DNA of 64,000 bases from Candidatus Epulonipiscium sp. (GCA_012841565.1 DUUM01000016.1:1-64000), one strand, 5' to 3'. Numbered from the stretch's first letter, positions 54,504 to 63,489 are shown. A program made the numbers and translations. The notes: generated by a model from the sequence alone, not told the origin.

Positions 54504-55985
54504 TTAAGTTCTTTGTTTTTTTGTATTTGCTATAATAGCTTTTGCTATTGGTATGACTAGTACAACAACTGCAATACATATAAAAATTGCAGAAATTGGT
54601 CTTGTAAAGAAAATACTATAATCTCCTTGTGACATAACTAGACTTCTTCTAAAGTTACCTTCTGCCATTGGTCCTAAGATTAATGCTAATACAATAGGGG
54701 ATAATGGAAAGCCACCTTTAGATAGGAAATATCCTATTACGCCCGCAACTAACATAACAATGATGTCATTAAAGTTATTATTGATCGCAAATGATCCAAT
54801 TGTACACAATACAATTATAGATGGAATCAAAACTTGTTTTGGTATAGAAACTACCTTTACAAATAAACGTTGACCTGAAAGCCCAAGAATTAACATAACA
54901 ATATTAGCCACAATAAATCCAGCAAATATTGTATATACCGTTGGCGCATGGTCTACAAACAACTGAGGTCCTGGAATTAGATTATGCACCATGAAAGCGC
55001 CTAATAAAACGGCTGTATTTGAATCTCCCGGAATCCCTAATGTTAATAATGGTATTAAGGCTCCACCTGTGGTTCCATTATTTGATGCCTCTGGCGCTGC
55101 AACCCCTTCAGGCACACCTGTACCAAAAAGTTCTGGGTGCTTAGAAAAACGTTTTTCCATATCGTATGATACAAAAGCACTAATATCTCCACCTGTTCCT
55201 GGGATACTTCCAATAAATGTCCCTGTTAGTCCTGAACGAAGAATTGTAGGCCATATCTTTTTTAAATCTTCCTTCGTCGGTAATGCTCTTGTTATCTTCT
55301 TAATCTTTACTCTTTTAACAAATATATCTTCAATACTGATAAAACATTGACTTAAAGCAAAAAGACCTACTAAAACCGGTATAAAAGCCAATCCTCCTTG
55401 TAAAAAGGTTGTGCCAAATGTAAATCTTGAATAACCTGTTATATTATCCATTCCAATTAATGATAATATAAGTCCTAATGTACCTGCCATAAGCCCTTTG
55501 GTTAATGACTCACCTGATACACTGGCAATAATACTAATACCAAAAAATGCTAAACCAAAAATCTCAGGGGCACTAAATCTTAAAGCAAATTCTGCAAGCA
55601 TTGGTGCAATTAAAATCAAAAGAACCGCACTAATAATACCACCACCAAAAGATGATACGGTTGCAATTCCTAGTGCTCGCCCTGCTTCACCTTTTTGAGT
55701 AAGCGGATAGCCATCTAAAATGGTAGCTGCAGCTGAAGGCGTCCCTGGGGTGTTAATTAAAATCGCCGTAATAGACCCTCCATAAATTGCCCCTACAAAA
55801 ATACCAATTAATAATAAGATTCCAATCTCTGGTTTCATTGCAAAAGTTAATGGCATTAAAAGTGCTATACCCATAGTCGAAGTAAGACCTGGCATTGCTC
55901 CAAATGAAATCCCCATCGCTACACCTGCAATTATTGCTAGTAATGTAATGGGATTGAATACGTTCGATATTACTGTCATAAACAT
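54504..55985 (-). CDS. tctA: TctA large membrane subunit of a tripartite tricarboxylate-type transporter
   Basis: A 493-aa protein (start at the fourth codon of the open frame, with AGGTG upstream). Around 11-12 hydrophobic helices and the family motifs GISFGAMPGLTSTMG, INTPGTPSAAATILDGYPLTQKGEAGRAL and SIPGTGGDISAFVSYDMEKR place it in the TctA family. It imports carboxylates using the ion gradient, with TctB and the TctC binding protein. Confidence 0.93.
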   Translation of the reverse strand: MFMTVISNVFNPITLLAIIAGVAMGISFGAMPGLTSTMGIALLMPLTFAMKPEIGILLLIGIFVGAIYGGSITAILINTPGTPSAAATILDGYPLTQKGEAGRALGIATVSSFGGGIISAVLLILIAPMLAEFALRFSAPEIFGLAFFGISIIASVSGESLTKGLMAGTLGLILSLIGMDNITGYSRFTFGTTFLQGGLAFIPVLVGLFALSQCFISIEDIFVKRVKIKKITRALPTKEDLKKIWPTILRSGLTGTFIGSIPGTGGDISAFVSYDMEKRFSKHPELFGTGVPEGVAAPEASNNGTTGGALIPLLTLGIPGDSNTAVLLGAFMVHNLIPGPQLFVDHAPTVYTIFAGFIVANIVMLILGLSGQRLFVKVVSIPKQVLIPSIIVLCTIGSFAINNNFNDIIVMLVAGVIGYFLSKGGFPLSPIVLALILGPMAEGNFRRSLVMSQGDYSIFFTRPISAIFICIAVVVLVIPIAKAIIANTKKQRT

Positions 55986-56001
55986 AATATACACCTACTT
56001 T

Positions 56002-56457
56002 CTAAAATAATATTCCAACTGGAAGTTGAACTTTCAATAATACTGTAAATATAAAGAACAAAACTGATGTTAATCCAAGTGGCACAGCCACCTGAACAAT
56101 AATACTTTTCACTTTAAAATATCGAAGCATGACAAACAGATAAATTGCTGTTGATATTGCAAAACCAGCAAATGCTAATCCTGCAAAATAGAAGATAATG
56201 AATCCAAGGGAAACCCATACTCTAAGGTTCTCCATTGAAAAGAGTTTAATACCTTCGCATGTGCCATCTCCGCCAGTTAGTCTACATTGGAATAATTCTA
56301 TTATAGACAAGATAATGACAACTACTGATAATATTCTCGGGAAATAACCCGGTCCTGGCACCCCCATGGCTGCTTTGGGAAATGCACCCGCTATTACGAA
56401 AACATACAACGCAATAAAAATAAATATATAAGACAGAACTTTACTAACCTTCTTCAT
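56002..56457 (-). CDS. tctB: TctB small membrane subunit
   Basis: A 151-aa protein with four predicted TM helices and the TctB-like GPGYFPRILSVVVIILSIIEL near residue 40. It lies between tctC and tctA as in most Tct operons. The gap to tctC contains a hairpin that should reduce read-through. Confidence 0.88.
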   Translation of the reverse strand: MKKVSKVLSYIFIFIALYVFVIAGAFPKAAMGVPGPGYFPRILSVVVIILSIIELFQCRLTGGDGTCEGIKLFSMENLRVWVSLGFIIFYFAGLAFAGFAISTAIYLFVMLRYFKVKSIIVQVAVPLGLTSVLFFIFTVLLKVQLPVGILF

Positions 56458-56479
56458 ATGCTTTTCACTCCCTATTTAT

Positions 56480-56521
56480 AAAAAGGCAGGGCAGCGTCTT
56501 AAGTTGCTATCCTGCCTTTTT
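56480..56521 (-). terminator. Hairpin attenuator between tctC and tctB
   Basis: AAAAAGGCAGG (56480-56490) and CCTGCCTTTTT (56511-56521) pair perfectly, and the inner GCAGC/GTTGC extends the stem. On the minus strand it is followed by TTTTT. Partial termination here would make more binding protein than membrane subunits, as is usual in such operons. Confidence 0.8.
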
Positions 56522-56534
56522 ACTTAATATATTA

Positions 56535-57581
56535 TTATTTACTTAAGCCAAGATCCTTAAATTGCTGTACATATATAGCTTCTTCTCTTGCCATAAGACT
56601 TACGAAATCATCAGCATCTAAATAATGCTTTGCAAAGTTTTGTTCTTCCATAAATTTTGTGATTTCTGGTGAGTCTAATGCATATTGGAAAGCGGCGTCA
56701 AGCATTTGTTTGACATCTTCTGGTGTTCCTTTAGGTGCTATGAATCCACGGAATATTGTTAATATAGTCTCTCCGTACCCTGATTCTTTGCCTGTTGGTA
56801 GGTCTGGTAATTCTGGTAATCTTTCTGGTGAGAATGTTGCTAATATCTTTGCTTTTCCTGATTTTACGTGAACATCAACCTCTTGTGGACTAATTGGAAC
56901 AGCCTCAACGTGTCCACCTGCTAATGCAACACCTGCAGGGCCTGCACCATCAAATGGTACGTGAACAACATCAATTCCTGCTTCTTTTGCAAAACTAGCT
57001 GCTAGTATATGCCAGTTACTACCAATTCCACTGTTACCTATTCTAATTTCGCCTGGATGCTCTTTAGCATAAGCTACAAACTCTTCTAATGTGTCATATG
57101 GTGCGTCTGCCGCAACTGTTAATGCGCCGTAGCATGAGTTAACATTAGCAATTGAATCAAAACTTTCATATGTGAAATCTACATCTGCAACTTGTGGAAC
57201 AGAAAGTAATTCTGCTACTGCTGCTGTTACACTTGATCCGTCTGGTTTATCTTTTGCTCCTGCTGCATAACCAATTGCACATCCTGCACCTGGTTTATTA
57301 ACAACTACTACTGGTACACCAAGATATTCTTGAATCTTTGGCGCCATGGCTCTGTACAATAAGTCGGTTCCCCCACCTGCTGCTGGTGGAACAGTAATTG
57401 TAAGTTGTTTTGCTGGGTATTTCATTTTTTCAGGCTCATCTGGTTTAGCGCTGTCTTCTACTTTAGGATCATTATCCGTTTTAGGGGCATCTGACTGTGC
57501 TGCATTCCCGCATCCACCAACGATAGCTACTGTCATTGTCATAGCTAAAATGAGCTTTGAAGCTTTGTTAAATATTTTCAT
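56535..57581 (-). CDS. tctC: TctC extracytoplasmic binding protein
   Basis: A 348-aa lipoprotein with a lipobox (VAIVGGCGN, Cys about residue 24). The family fold begins YPAKQLTITVPPAAGGGTDL and has the conserved GSNWHILAASFAKEAGIDVVHVPF. It captures a carboxylate outside the cell and delivers it to TctAB. The ligand is not deducible. It is the first gene of the unit, and expression is set by the strong promoter just upstream. Confidence 0.92.
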   Translation of the reverse strand: MKIFNKASKLILAMTMTVAIVGGCGNAAQSDAPKTDNDPKVEDSAKPDEPEKMKYPAKQLTITVPPAAGGGTDLLYRAMAPKIQEYLGVPVVVVNKPGAGCAIGYAAGAKDKPDGSSVTAAVAELLSVPQVADVDFTYESFDSIANVNSCYGALTVAADAPYDTLEEFVAYAKEHPGEIRIGNSGIGSNWHILAASFAKEAGIDVVHVPFDGAGPAGVALAGGHVEAVPISPQEVDVHVKSGKAKILATFSPERLPELPDLPTGKESGYGETILTIFRGFIAPKGTPEDVKQMLDAAFQYALDSPEITKFMEEQNFAKHYLDADDFVSLMAREEAIYVQQFKDLGLSK

Positions 57582-57633
57582 TTGTATTTCCTCCTCGTTT
57601 TCCTAAGTTGTTTATGTAATTTGTTGTACCCTT

Positions 57634-57668
57634 AGTATAGTTTTTATCCACCTCTTGTTCAATGTGCC
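57634..57668 (-). promoter_or_regulatory. Promoter of the tctC unit
   Basis: On the minus strand: TTGAAC (57657-57662), 17-base spacer, TATACT (57634-57639), with GGGCACA ahead of the -35. It shares 14 consecutive bases with the glycerate kinase promoter (GGCACATTGAACAA). Confidence 0.75.
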
Positions 57669-57710
57669 CATAACACAAGAAATTATACATTTGGTCACTT
57701 CTTTTTGTGC

Positions 57711-57749
57711 ATAAAAAACAACCATGCACTTATTCATGCGATGGTTGTT
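57711..57749 (-). terminator. Intrinsic terminator of the cdaR-like gene
   Basis: On the minus strand AACAACCAT (57741-57749) pairs with ATGGTTGTT (57717-57725), with an inner GCA/TGC extension, and TTTTTT follows. One arm overlaps the end of the coding region. Confidence 0.75.
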
Positions 57750-58893
57750 CGTTTAGGCATATTGCAATATATAACTTCATACATTCGTAAGATTTTGTGA
57801 CATCTATCCCGAAGCCTTCTTTAATCTTATTAATTCTATAGCCAATTGTGTTACGGTGGACAAATAATACTTCTGATGCATTTCCTATATTCATATTGTT
57901 TTCAAAATACACCTTTACGGTTTCAATGAGTTCATCTAGCAACTTATTTTTAGTTTGACTAAAAAATTTCCCATATGTATCTAGGTACTGCTTCTTATCT
58001 TCATGGGAAATACTATCTATTAATAATTGAATGCCATAATCCTCTATAAGGATAACATCTTCTTTATTTTTCTTATTTTTGTTAATAACAACCGCCCGGT
58101 CTACTTTATCGTAGTTATTAGGATAATCCTTGTAATCTATGCACTTTTCGCTGATTACAAAGTTCACAGCTATCTTAAACTCTTTTAATATCTGTTTCCT
58201 TAGTCCCCTTAGATGCTCTTTCTTATCTTCTAAAGAAGGCAATAGCATAATAAAACTCTCATCGTATAAATAAAATGTTATTACTTCTTCTTTTTGATAA
58301 TAACTTTTTATGAACTCAAGTAATTTTTGTCTTGCTTCTTGTACTTTAATTTCATCAAATTCCTCAAGTTCCTTTGCAAGGTCATTGATACTACCTACTA
58401 CAATAACCTTTTGTCTAAGATCTCTAAGACCTAGAAGTTTAGCCCGGCTCATATAAATCTCTTCATCTTTGGTCCCAGTCCCCATGATCAATTCTAATAT
58501 AAAACTTCTTAAAGCCTGCCCATGTATCTCTCTTGTATATCTTGATTCATCCTCTTGTACAATAAGCTCCACTAACTCTTTTACAAGTAAACCATAAGAT
58601 TTAATTTCATCTGGGTTTCCTGTAATCCCCACAATACCTATGGTTTTATTTTTATATTGAATAGGGAGATTAATGCCTTCTTTACAACCCCTATATAAGT
58701 GTTTGTTTTGCTCTGTTATAATAACTTCAGCGCCACTTGCAGCACATAACCTGCCACCTTCATGGAAAGTTCCTATTCTTGCAGGATTGCTAGAAGCAAT
58801 TACAACACCTTTTAAATCGATAATATTAATATTTCTATCTAAGATATTAACTACTCTGCTTACAATCTTCTGACACTCTTCTGGTTTTAGCAT
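57730..58893 (-). CDS. cdaR: CdaR-type (sugar-diacid) transcriptional activator
   Basis: A 387-aa regulator. The N-terminal ~130 residues are the putative sugar-diacid recognition domain (IIDLKGVVIASSNPARIGTFHEG; IGIVGITGNPDEI). The C-terminal PucR/HTH_30 helix-turn-helix is NIGNASEVLFVHRNTIGYRI. In E. coli CdaR activates garD, gudP and garK (glycerate kinase) genes, and here the gene adjoins TctCBA and glycerate kinase, so it should sense the imported acid or glycerate. It reads toward tctC but is separated by a terminator. Confidence 0.9.
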   Translation of the reverse strand: MLKPEECQKIVSRVVNILDRNINIIDLKGVVIASSNPARIGTFHEGGRLCAASGAEVIITEQNKHLYRGCKEGINLPIQYKNKTIGIVGITGNPDEIKSYGLLVKELVELIVQEDESRYTREIHGQALRSFILELIMGTGTKDEEIYMSRAKLLGLRDLRQKVIVVGSINDLAKELEEFDEIKVQEARQKLLEFIKSYYQKEEVITFYLYDESFIMLLPSLEDKKEHLRGLRKQILKEFKIAVNFVISEKCIDYKDYPNNYDKVDRAVVINKNKKNKEDVILIEDYGIQLLIDSISHEDKKQYLDTYGKFFSQTKNKLLDELIETVKVYFENNMNIGNASEVLFVHRNTIGYRINKIKEGFGIDVTKSYECMKLYIAICLNEQPSHE

Positions 58894-58977
58894 AGTACTC
58901 CCTTCTACTTTGTGGTTTCTTCTTTATCTATTATAACCTATCTATTAGTATATTAAAAGTATCCTAAAATCATTCGC

Positions 58978-59005
58978 TTTCAATATCTTATTTTTATGGT
59001 ATAAT
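58978..59005 (+). promoter_or_regulatory. Candidate promoter of the ferritin gene
   Basis: TTTCAA (58978-58983), 16-base spacer, TATAAT (59000-59005) stands 37 bp before the ATG. No clear Fur box was seen. Confidence 0.5.
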
Positions 59006-59041
59006 AACATGTAAGAACTATTATTAATTGGAGGGATTATT

Positions 59042-59551
59042 ATGTTAAGTGACAAATTATTAAACGCTTTAAATGAGCAAATCACACATGAATTATATGC
59101 AGCCCATTTATATATGTCTATGGCTGGTTTCTGTGCTGGTAATGATTTAGATGGTTGCGCAAACTTTTTCTTAGTTCAAGCTGAAGAAGAAAGGTTCCAT
59201 GCAATGAAGTTTTTCCACTTTATTAATGATAAAGATGGGCACATTACATTTGATGCTTTAGAGAATCCACACACTTCTTATGATTCAGTGCTTAATGTTT
59301 TTGAATCTGCACTGGCCCACGAGAAAATAGTTACTTCTAAGATTTATGACTTAATGGACATTGCTACTTCAGAAAGAGAGTATGCAACCATTAGTTTTTT
59401 AAACTGGTTTGTAGATGAACAAGTTGAAGAAGAGGCTACATTTACTAGTTGGGTTCAAAAACTTAAACCTGCCATGAAAGATGAGAGTATGCTTCTTATG
59501 CTAGATATGGAACTAGCTAAAAGAGTATTTACGCCTCCAGCAGCAGAATAG
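59042..59551 (+). CDS. ftnA: Bacterial non-haem ferritin
   Basis: A 169-aa four-helix-bundle protein. Iron-site residues are visible: Glu in NEQITHELYAAHLY, QAEEERFHAMKFF (E..H), and QVEEEATFTSWVQKL. It stores iron as ferric mineral inside a 24-subunit shell and limits oxidative damage. GGAGG is seven bases before ATG, and a strong terminator follows. Confidence 0.93.
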   Translation: MLSDKLLNALNEQITHELYAAHLYMSMAGFCAGNDLDGCANFFLVQAEEERFHAMKFFHFINDKDGHITFDALENPHTSYDSVLNVFESALAHEKIVTSKIYDLMDIATSEREYATISFLNWFVDEQVEEEATFTSWVQKLKPAMKDESMLLMLDMELAKRVFTPPAAE

Positions 59552-59553
59552 CA

Positions 59554-59581
59554 AAAAAAAGCCCTTCATAGGGCTTTTTTT
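59554..59581. terminator. Bidirectional terminator between ferritin and HAD genes
   Basis: Stem AAAAAAAGCCCT / AGGGCTTTTTTT (59554-59565 / 59570-59581) with a four-base loop and flanking A/T runs. The HAD gene's TAA lies inside it (59580-59582). Confidence 0.9.
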
Positions 59582-60308
59582 ATGCAAAAGCTAAACAATT
59601 AACATCTAACATATAGATGACATCTTTTCGCTCAACAATTATTTTTATTTTGTTTTTTAGTTCTTCGTCTTCCAAAATTTTATTGATGAGCTCTTTGGTT
59701 GGGTTAATTGCAAAAGGATTTCCTACCATTTTAAGCATGGAAAAATCTCCTGATGTATCACCGTATGCATAACTTTGATCCATATTAATATCATACTCTT
59801 CTATCAGTTCTTCTATGGCTTTTTTCTTACTAACAGCGTCCCACATAGGAATAATCTCCCCACTGTAATTCCCATCATCATCGACCTTGTAAATTGTTCC
59901 TCTATAATCATCCATATTATACTTTTGGGACATTTCTCTCACTAACTCAATTGGGGAACCTGAAATAGCAATAACCTTATGGCCTTGTTCTTTATGCCAC
60001 TTTATTTTATCCCTTGAGAACGTATAGACCCGGTCTCCCTTTTGCTCTATCACTTTTTTAGATACATACTCCATATGAATAGGGCTTGTTCCCTGGACCG
60101 CTTCTGTATGGGCATCGACCATCTTCAGTAAATAAGTATCATAGGTTCCTTCTCTTTTATCCCAACTAATAAAGGCGGGTCTTACTTCTTTATGCCACTT
60201 ACTTTTCTCTATAAGTTCATAATTAATCATCTTTTTAAAAACATCTTTAATTAAACCTTCTCGGTAAATAGTTCCATCTATATCAAAAAACGCTGCTACT
60301 TGTTTCAT
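59580..60308 (-). CDS. HAD-superfamily phosphatase (HAD-IB, SerB-like)
   Basis: A 242-aa enzyme. Motif I is AAFFDIDGTIYREG (nucleophile Asp), motif II is VIAISGSPIELV, and motif IV is YAYGDTSGDFSMLKMVG. The layout matches HAD-IB phosphatases that act on phosphoserine-like or small phosphate esters; the inserted cap is about 100 residues. Its substrate is unknown. It is monocistronic, divergent from the ttcA-like gene. Confidence 0.85.
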   Translation of the reverse strand: MKQVAAFFDIDGTIYREGLIKDVFKKMINYELIEKSKWHKEVRPAFISWDKREGTYDTYLLKMVDAHTEAVQGTSPIHMEYVSKKVIEQKGDRVYTFSRDKIKWHKEQGHKVIAISGSPIELVREMSQKYNMDDYRGTIYKVDDDGNYSGEIIPMWDAVSKKKAIEELIEEYDINMDQSYAYGDTSGDFSMLKMVGNPFAINPTKELINKILEDEELKNKIKIIVERKDVIYMLDVNCLAFA

Positions 60309-60431
60309 AAGTCACCTCTTGTTTATAGTATTATATTGTTTTCTAGTATTATAATATATGCTTATTCATCATTATAGTGTATTTACCAAGTGCATACAAG
60401 CAATTAGCATATTGCATGCTTATTATGTTAA

Positions 60432-60460
60432 TTGACAAAAGCCACCTGTCATTATAAAAT
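60432..60460 (+). promoter_or_regulatory. Sigma-A promoter of the ttcA-like gene
   Basis: TTGACA (60432-60437), 17-base spacer, TAAAAT (60455-60460). The -35 is perfect. It lies 42 bp before the ATG. Confidence 0.7.
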
Positions 60461-60501
60461 AGGGTTGCTTGATATTAAAATAGATAAATAAGGATGACAT
60501 A

Positions 60502-61323
60502 ATGGAAAAATATAAGTTAATCGAAAGAAGTATTATAACAACCTACCGCAAACCTATTTGGAAAAAATTTATTTCCGGCATTAACCAATATGAGTTAATT
60601 GAGGAAGGAGATAAAATTGCTGTTTGTATTTCTGGTGGCAAAGACTCCATGATGTTAGCAAAGTGTATGCAAGAAATTCAAAGACATGGCAATATACAAT
60701 TTGATCTTGAATTCTTGGTCATGGATCCGGGGTATAGTGATATTAACCGTGAAAAAATCATCTCCAACGCCAAGATTTTAGATATCCCTATTAAAATTTT
60801 CGATACAGAAATTTTTGATATTGTTTCAGATATTGATCAATCCCCTTGCTACCTATGTGCTAGGATGCGAAGAGGACATTTGTACAATAATGCTAAAGCA
60901 TTAGGCTGTAATAAAATAGCCCTAGGTCACCACTTTGACGATGTCATTGAAACCATCTTAATGAGCATGCTTTATATGGGCCAAGTCAGAACTATGATGC
61001 CTAAATTACATAGTACTAATTTTGAAGGCATGGAACTGATTCGCCCATTATATTTAGTCAAAGAAGCCGCTATTATTAATTGGTCTAAATATAATGATTT
61101 AGAATTTATTCAGTGCGCTTGTCGCTTCACTGAAAATTGTGAGCTTGAAGATAATAAAGCAGACTCTAAACGGGCTGAGATGAAAGAACTTGTTAAATCC
61201 TTTAGAAAAACAAACCCCTATATAGAAGCCAATATTTTTAAGAGTGTTCATAATATTAATGTAGAAACGATTATTGGCTATCAAGATGAACATGGACACC
61301 ATAATTTTCTTGATTCTTACTAA
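60502..61323 (+). CDS. ttcA: PP-loop ATPase of the TtcA family (tRNA 2-thiolation)
   Basis: A 273-aa protein. The pyrophosphatase-loop motif SGGKDSMML binds ATP, CYLCARMRRG gives the CxxC pair, and KIALGHHFDDVIETILMS is the family's middle motif. A third Cys lies in FIQCACRF. TtcA makes 2-thiocytidine in tRNA with an iron-sulphur cluster; Firmicute members of this size are also annotated as TtcA-like or as tRNA-U34 enzymes. The stop is one base from the convergent TelA stop. Confidence 0.85.
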   Translation: MEKYKLIERSIITTYRKPIWKKFISGINQYELIEEGDKIAVCISGGKDSMMLAKCMQEIQRHGNIQFDLEFLVMDPGYSDINREKIISNAKILDIPIKIFDTEIFDIVSDIDQSPCYLCARMRRGHLYNNAKALGCNKIALGHHFDDVIETILMSMLYMGQVRTMMPKLHSTNFEGMELIRPLYLVKEAAIINWSKYNDLEFIQCACRFTENCELEDNKADSKRAEMKELVKSFRKTNPYIEANIFKSVHNINVETIIGYQDEHGHHNFLDSY

Positions 61324-61324
61324 C

Positions 61325-62452
61325 TTAAGTGGTTCTAACCGCCAAAAGTTTACTTTTTAATTGTTCTTCAATTCTATTTAATTCTATTTCTGCTTCTGCC
61401 CTTTGCAGGCGACCATCCGCTTGGATCTGCATCACTTCATCAAGGGTAGACAGGAGAGATTCATTAGTTATACGAATGGTCTCTATATCAATAATTCCCC
61501 TTTCTGATTCTTTTGCCGTTTCAATCGTTGCCATTTTAAGTGTTTCAGCATTTTTTCTAAGTAATTGATTGGTAATATCCGTTACTTCCCTTTGGGCTTT
61601 TGCAGCCTGAGTTGAATGAGTAACCCCTAACGCAAGAACCATCTGGGATTTCCAGAGCGGAATTGTATTGACGATAGTGGATTGGATTTTCTCAGCCATT
61701 ATCGTATCATTGCCTTGAATTAAACGAATCTGGGGAGCCATTTGAATTGAAATCATTCTGGTCAATTCCAAGTCATGAATCTTTTTCTCAAAGCGATTAC
61801 AAATACCAGCCAAATCATTCACGGCCTGTGCATCTTCTGGCAGACCACTCTTGGAAGATTTCTCTACAAGAATCGGGAATTCTTCTTTTCTTACCTTCTC
61901 CAATTTCCTTTTCCCGGCTAATATATACATAGAAAGTTCTTTAAAATAAATCTTGTTGAGATCATACATTTTATCTAGCATGGCAATATCTTTTAAAAGT
62001 TGAATCTGATTGTTTTCTAGTACACTACAGATCTTGTTGATATTAACCTCTGCTTTATCATATTGTGATTTCATAGCTGTTAGTTTATTAGAACTTTTCT
62101 TAAAAAAACCTAAAAACCCTTTTTCCTCTTCCTCTAGCTCAAAACTCTTTAACTGGGTTGCAATACCAGAAAGCATTTCTCCAATTTCACCTAGATCTTT
62201 TGTTCTAACATTATTTAAGGCCGTTTCAGAAAAATCAGCAATTTTCTTTTGGGCACCTACCCCATATTCAAGGATTTGGTTAGACTTATTGAGATCAATT
62301 TTCTCCGCAAATTCATTAACCACTTTTTCTTCTTCAACGGATAGGCTCGTTTCTTTAGAAAGGATTGTTTCATTATTAATTTGTATATTTTCTTTAATGG
62401 TTTCACCTTGACTAAAAGGTTCAAATGTCAATGTCGGGATTTCATTACTCAT
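61325..62452 (-). CDS. telA: TelA-family (toxic anion resistance) protein
   Basis: A 375-aa, mostly helical coiled-coil protein. Motifs GEMLSGIATQLKSFE, IQLLKDIAMLDKMYD, PQIRLIQGNDTIMAEKIQS and ALGVTHSTQAAKAQREVTDITNQLL are characteristic. TelA occurs with XpaC and with Ter proteins in tellurite, phage and envelope-stress resistance, but its biochemistry is not settled. It is 20 bp downstream of the xpaC gene, so they form a two-gene operon. Confidence 0.9.
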   Translation of the reverse strand: MSNEIPTLTFEPFSQGETIKENIQINNETILSKETSLSVEEEKVVNEFAEKIDLNKSNQILEYGVGAQKKIADFSETALNNVRTKDLGEIGEMLSGIATQLKSFELEEEEKGFLGFFKKSSNKLTAMKSQYDKAEVNINKICSVLENNQIQLLKDIAMLDKMYDLNKIYFKELSMYILAGKRKLEKVRKEEFPILVEKSSKSGLPEDAQAVNDLAGICNRFEKKIHDLELTRMISIQMAPQIRLIQGNDTIMAEKIQSTIVNTIPLWKSQMVLALGVTHSTQAAKAQREVTDITNQLLRKNAETLKMATIETAKESERGIIDIETIRITNESLLSTLDEVMQIQADGRLQRAEAEIELNRIEEQLKSKLLAVRTT

Positions 62453-62472
62453 CTTTTTTCCTCCATGCTTTT

Positions 62473-63489
62473 TTATAATTTATTTTTAAAATTACTACGA
62501 TCTCCTGTTAAGCCTTCTTGGGCAAACATAGTTTCTAACACAGATATATCTGTTGACACATCTAGTGCTACATCTTCAAATAATCCGTCTAACAAGTTTT
62601 CAAATGCATCATAAATCGTATCCATGGTTTCTTCTATTTCTTGCTTTGCGGTTGAAATATTTTGCCCTTGTACCGGTTGGTCATCTAATTGTGTATAAGT
62701 CTTTGCAAGTTTCAATGTTGTTGGCAAAAAATAAACTGTAAACCTTTTTAATTGGGGAATCTTTTCTGGATGGGCTTCTACATATTCAAAAATCCTTTCT
62801 GTAATTGCTTCTAATTTATTTAGCTTATGAGAAAGCTCCTCTCCAGGAATTAAATCATTTGCATGCTTAATCTGCTTGATTAATTCTCTTCCATCATCAA
62901 TTACTTTTCGTTGTTCTTGTGTTAATGGATCTTTTTTATTATCTCTTTTATTATTTTTTATCTCTAATGCTTTTGCTTTTAATTCTAATTCTTTCATCTT
63001 TGCACTTTTTTGTAGCTTTAAGTATTCTTCATAACACTGATGATTTAACATAAAATAAGTCTTTTGCTCATCAATATGTCCTTCTGGAAACATTCCTATT
63101 GCAATCATTTTTTTCAAATCATTTACAGTCGCTTTATCACTTTGTCCTGTAGCAGAAGAGAGCTCTTTAATTGGACAATAATAACGATTGTTTAGTCGTC
63201 CAACATATCTTTGAAATCGACTGAGCCTTTTTTGAATTCTATTCCCATTTGTAATTGCGAATATACTAATTATAAATGGGATAAAAAGGCCCCCTGCAAT
63301 GGTATGAAAGATTATCCTACGGCCTATTGTGTAACCTAATAGTGACATTACAGTAATGGGGATGCCAAATCCCACTGCTCCTATTCCGCCAAAGGCAGTG
63401 TATAAAACGCCTGATACCTTGCCAACTGGAACAGTTAATTTATTTGATTTTATATCTAATTTGTTTTGTACTTTGTCCCAATTACCCAT
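62473..63489 (-). CDS. xpaC: XpaC-like membrane protein
   Basis: A 338-aa protein with two to three N-terminal helices (GVLYTAFGGIGAVGFGIPIT; AGGLFIPFIISIFAI), then a cytoplasmic winged-helix-like stretch and coiled coil. It matches the '5-bromo-4-chloroindolyl phosphate hydrolysis' XpaC family. In Bacillus the xpaC-yceH (telA) pair is also adjacent, which supports the call. Confidence 0.85.
   Translation of the reverse strand: MGNWDKVQNKLDIKSNKLTVPVGKVSGVLYTAFGGIGAVGFGIPITVMSLLGYTIGRRIIFHTIAGGLFIPFIISIFAITNGNRIQKRLSRFQRYVGRLNNRYYCPIKELSSATGQSDKATVNDLKKMIAIGMFPEGHIDEQKTYFMLNHQCYEEYLKLQKSAKMKELELKAKALEIKNNKRDNKKDPLTQEQRKVIDDGRELIKQIKHANDLIPGEELSHKLNKLEAITERIFEYVEAHPEKIPQLKRFTVYFLPTTLKLAKTYTQLDDQPVQGQNISTAKQEIEETMDTIYDAFENLLDGLFEDVALDVSTDISVLETMFAQEGLTGDRSNFKNKL

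Noticed and set aside
51855..57729. GTGCA / TGCAC inverted half-sites upstream of both catabolic units as an operator
   Set aside because: In the copy near 57707-57729 the right half is part of the cdaR terminator, and spacing differs (14 against 13 bases). Only the GGCACA/-35 similarity is kept.
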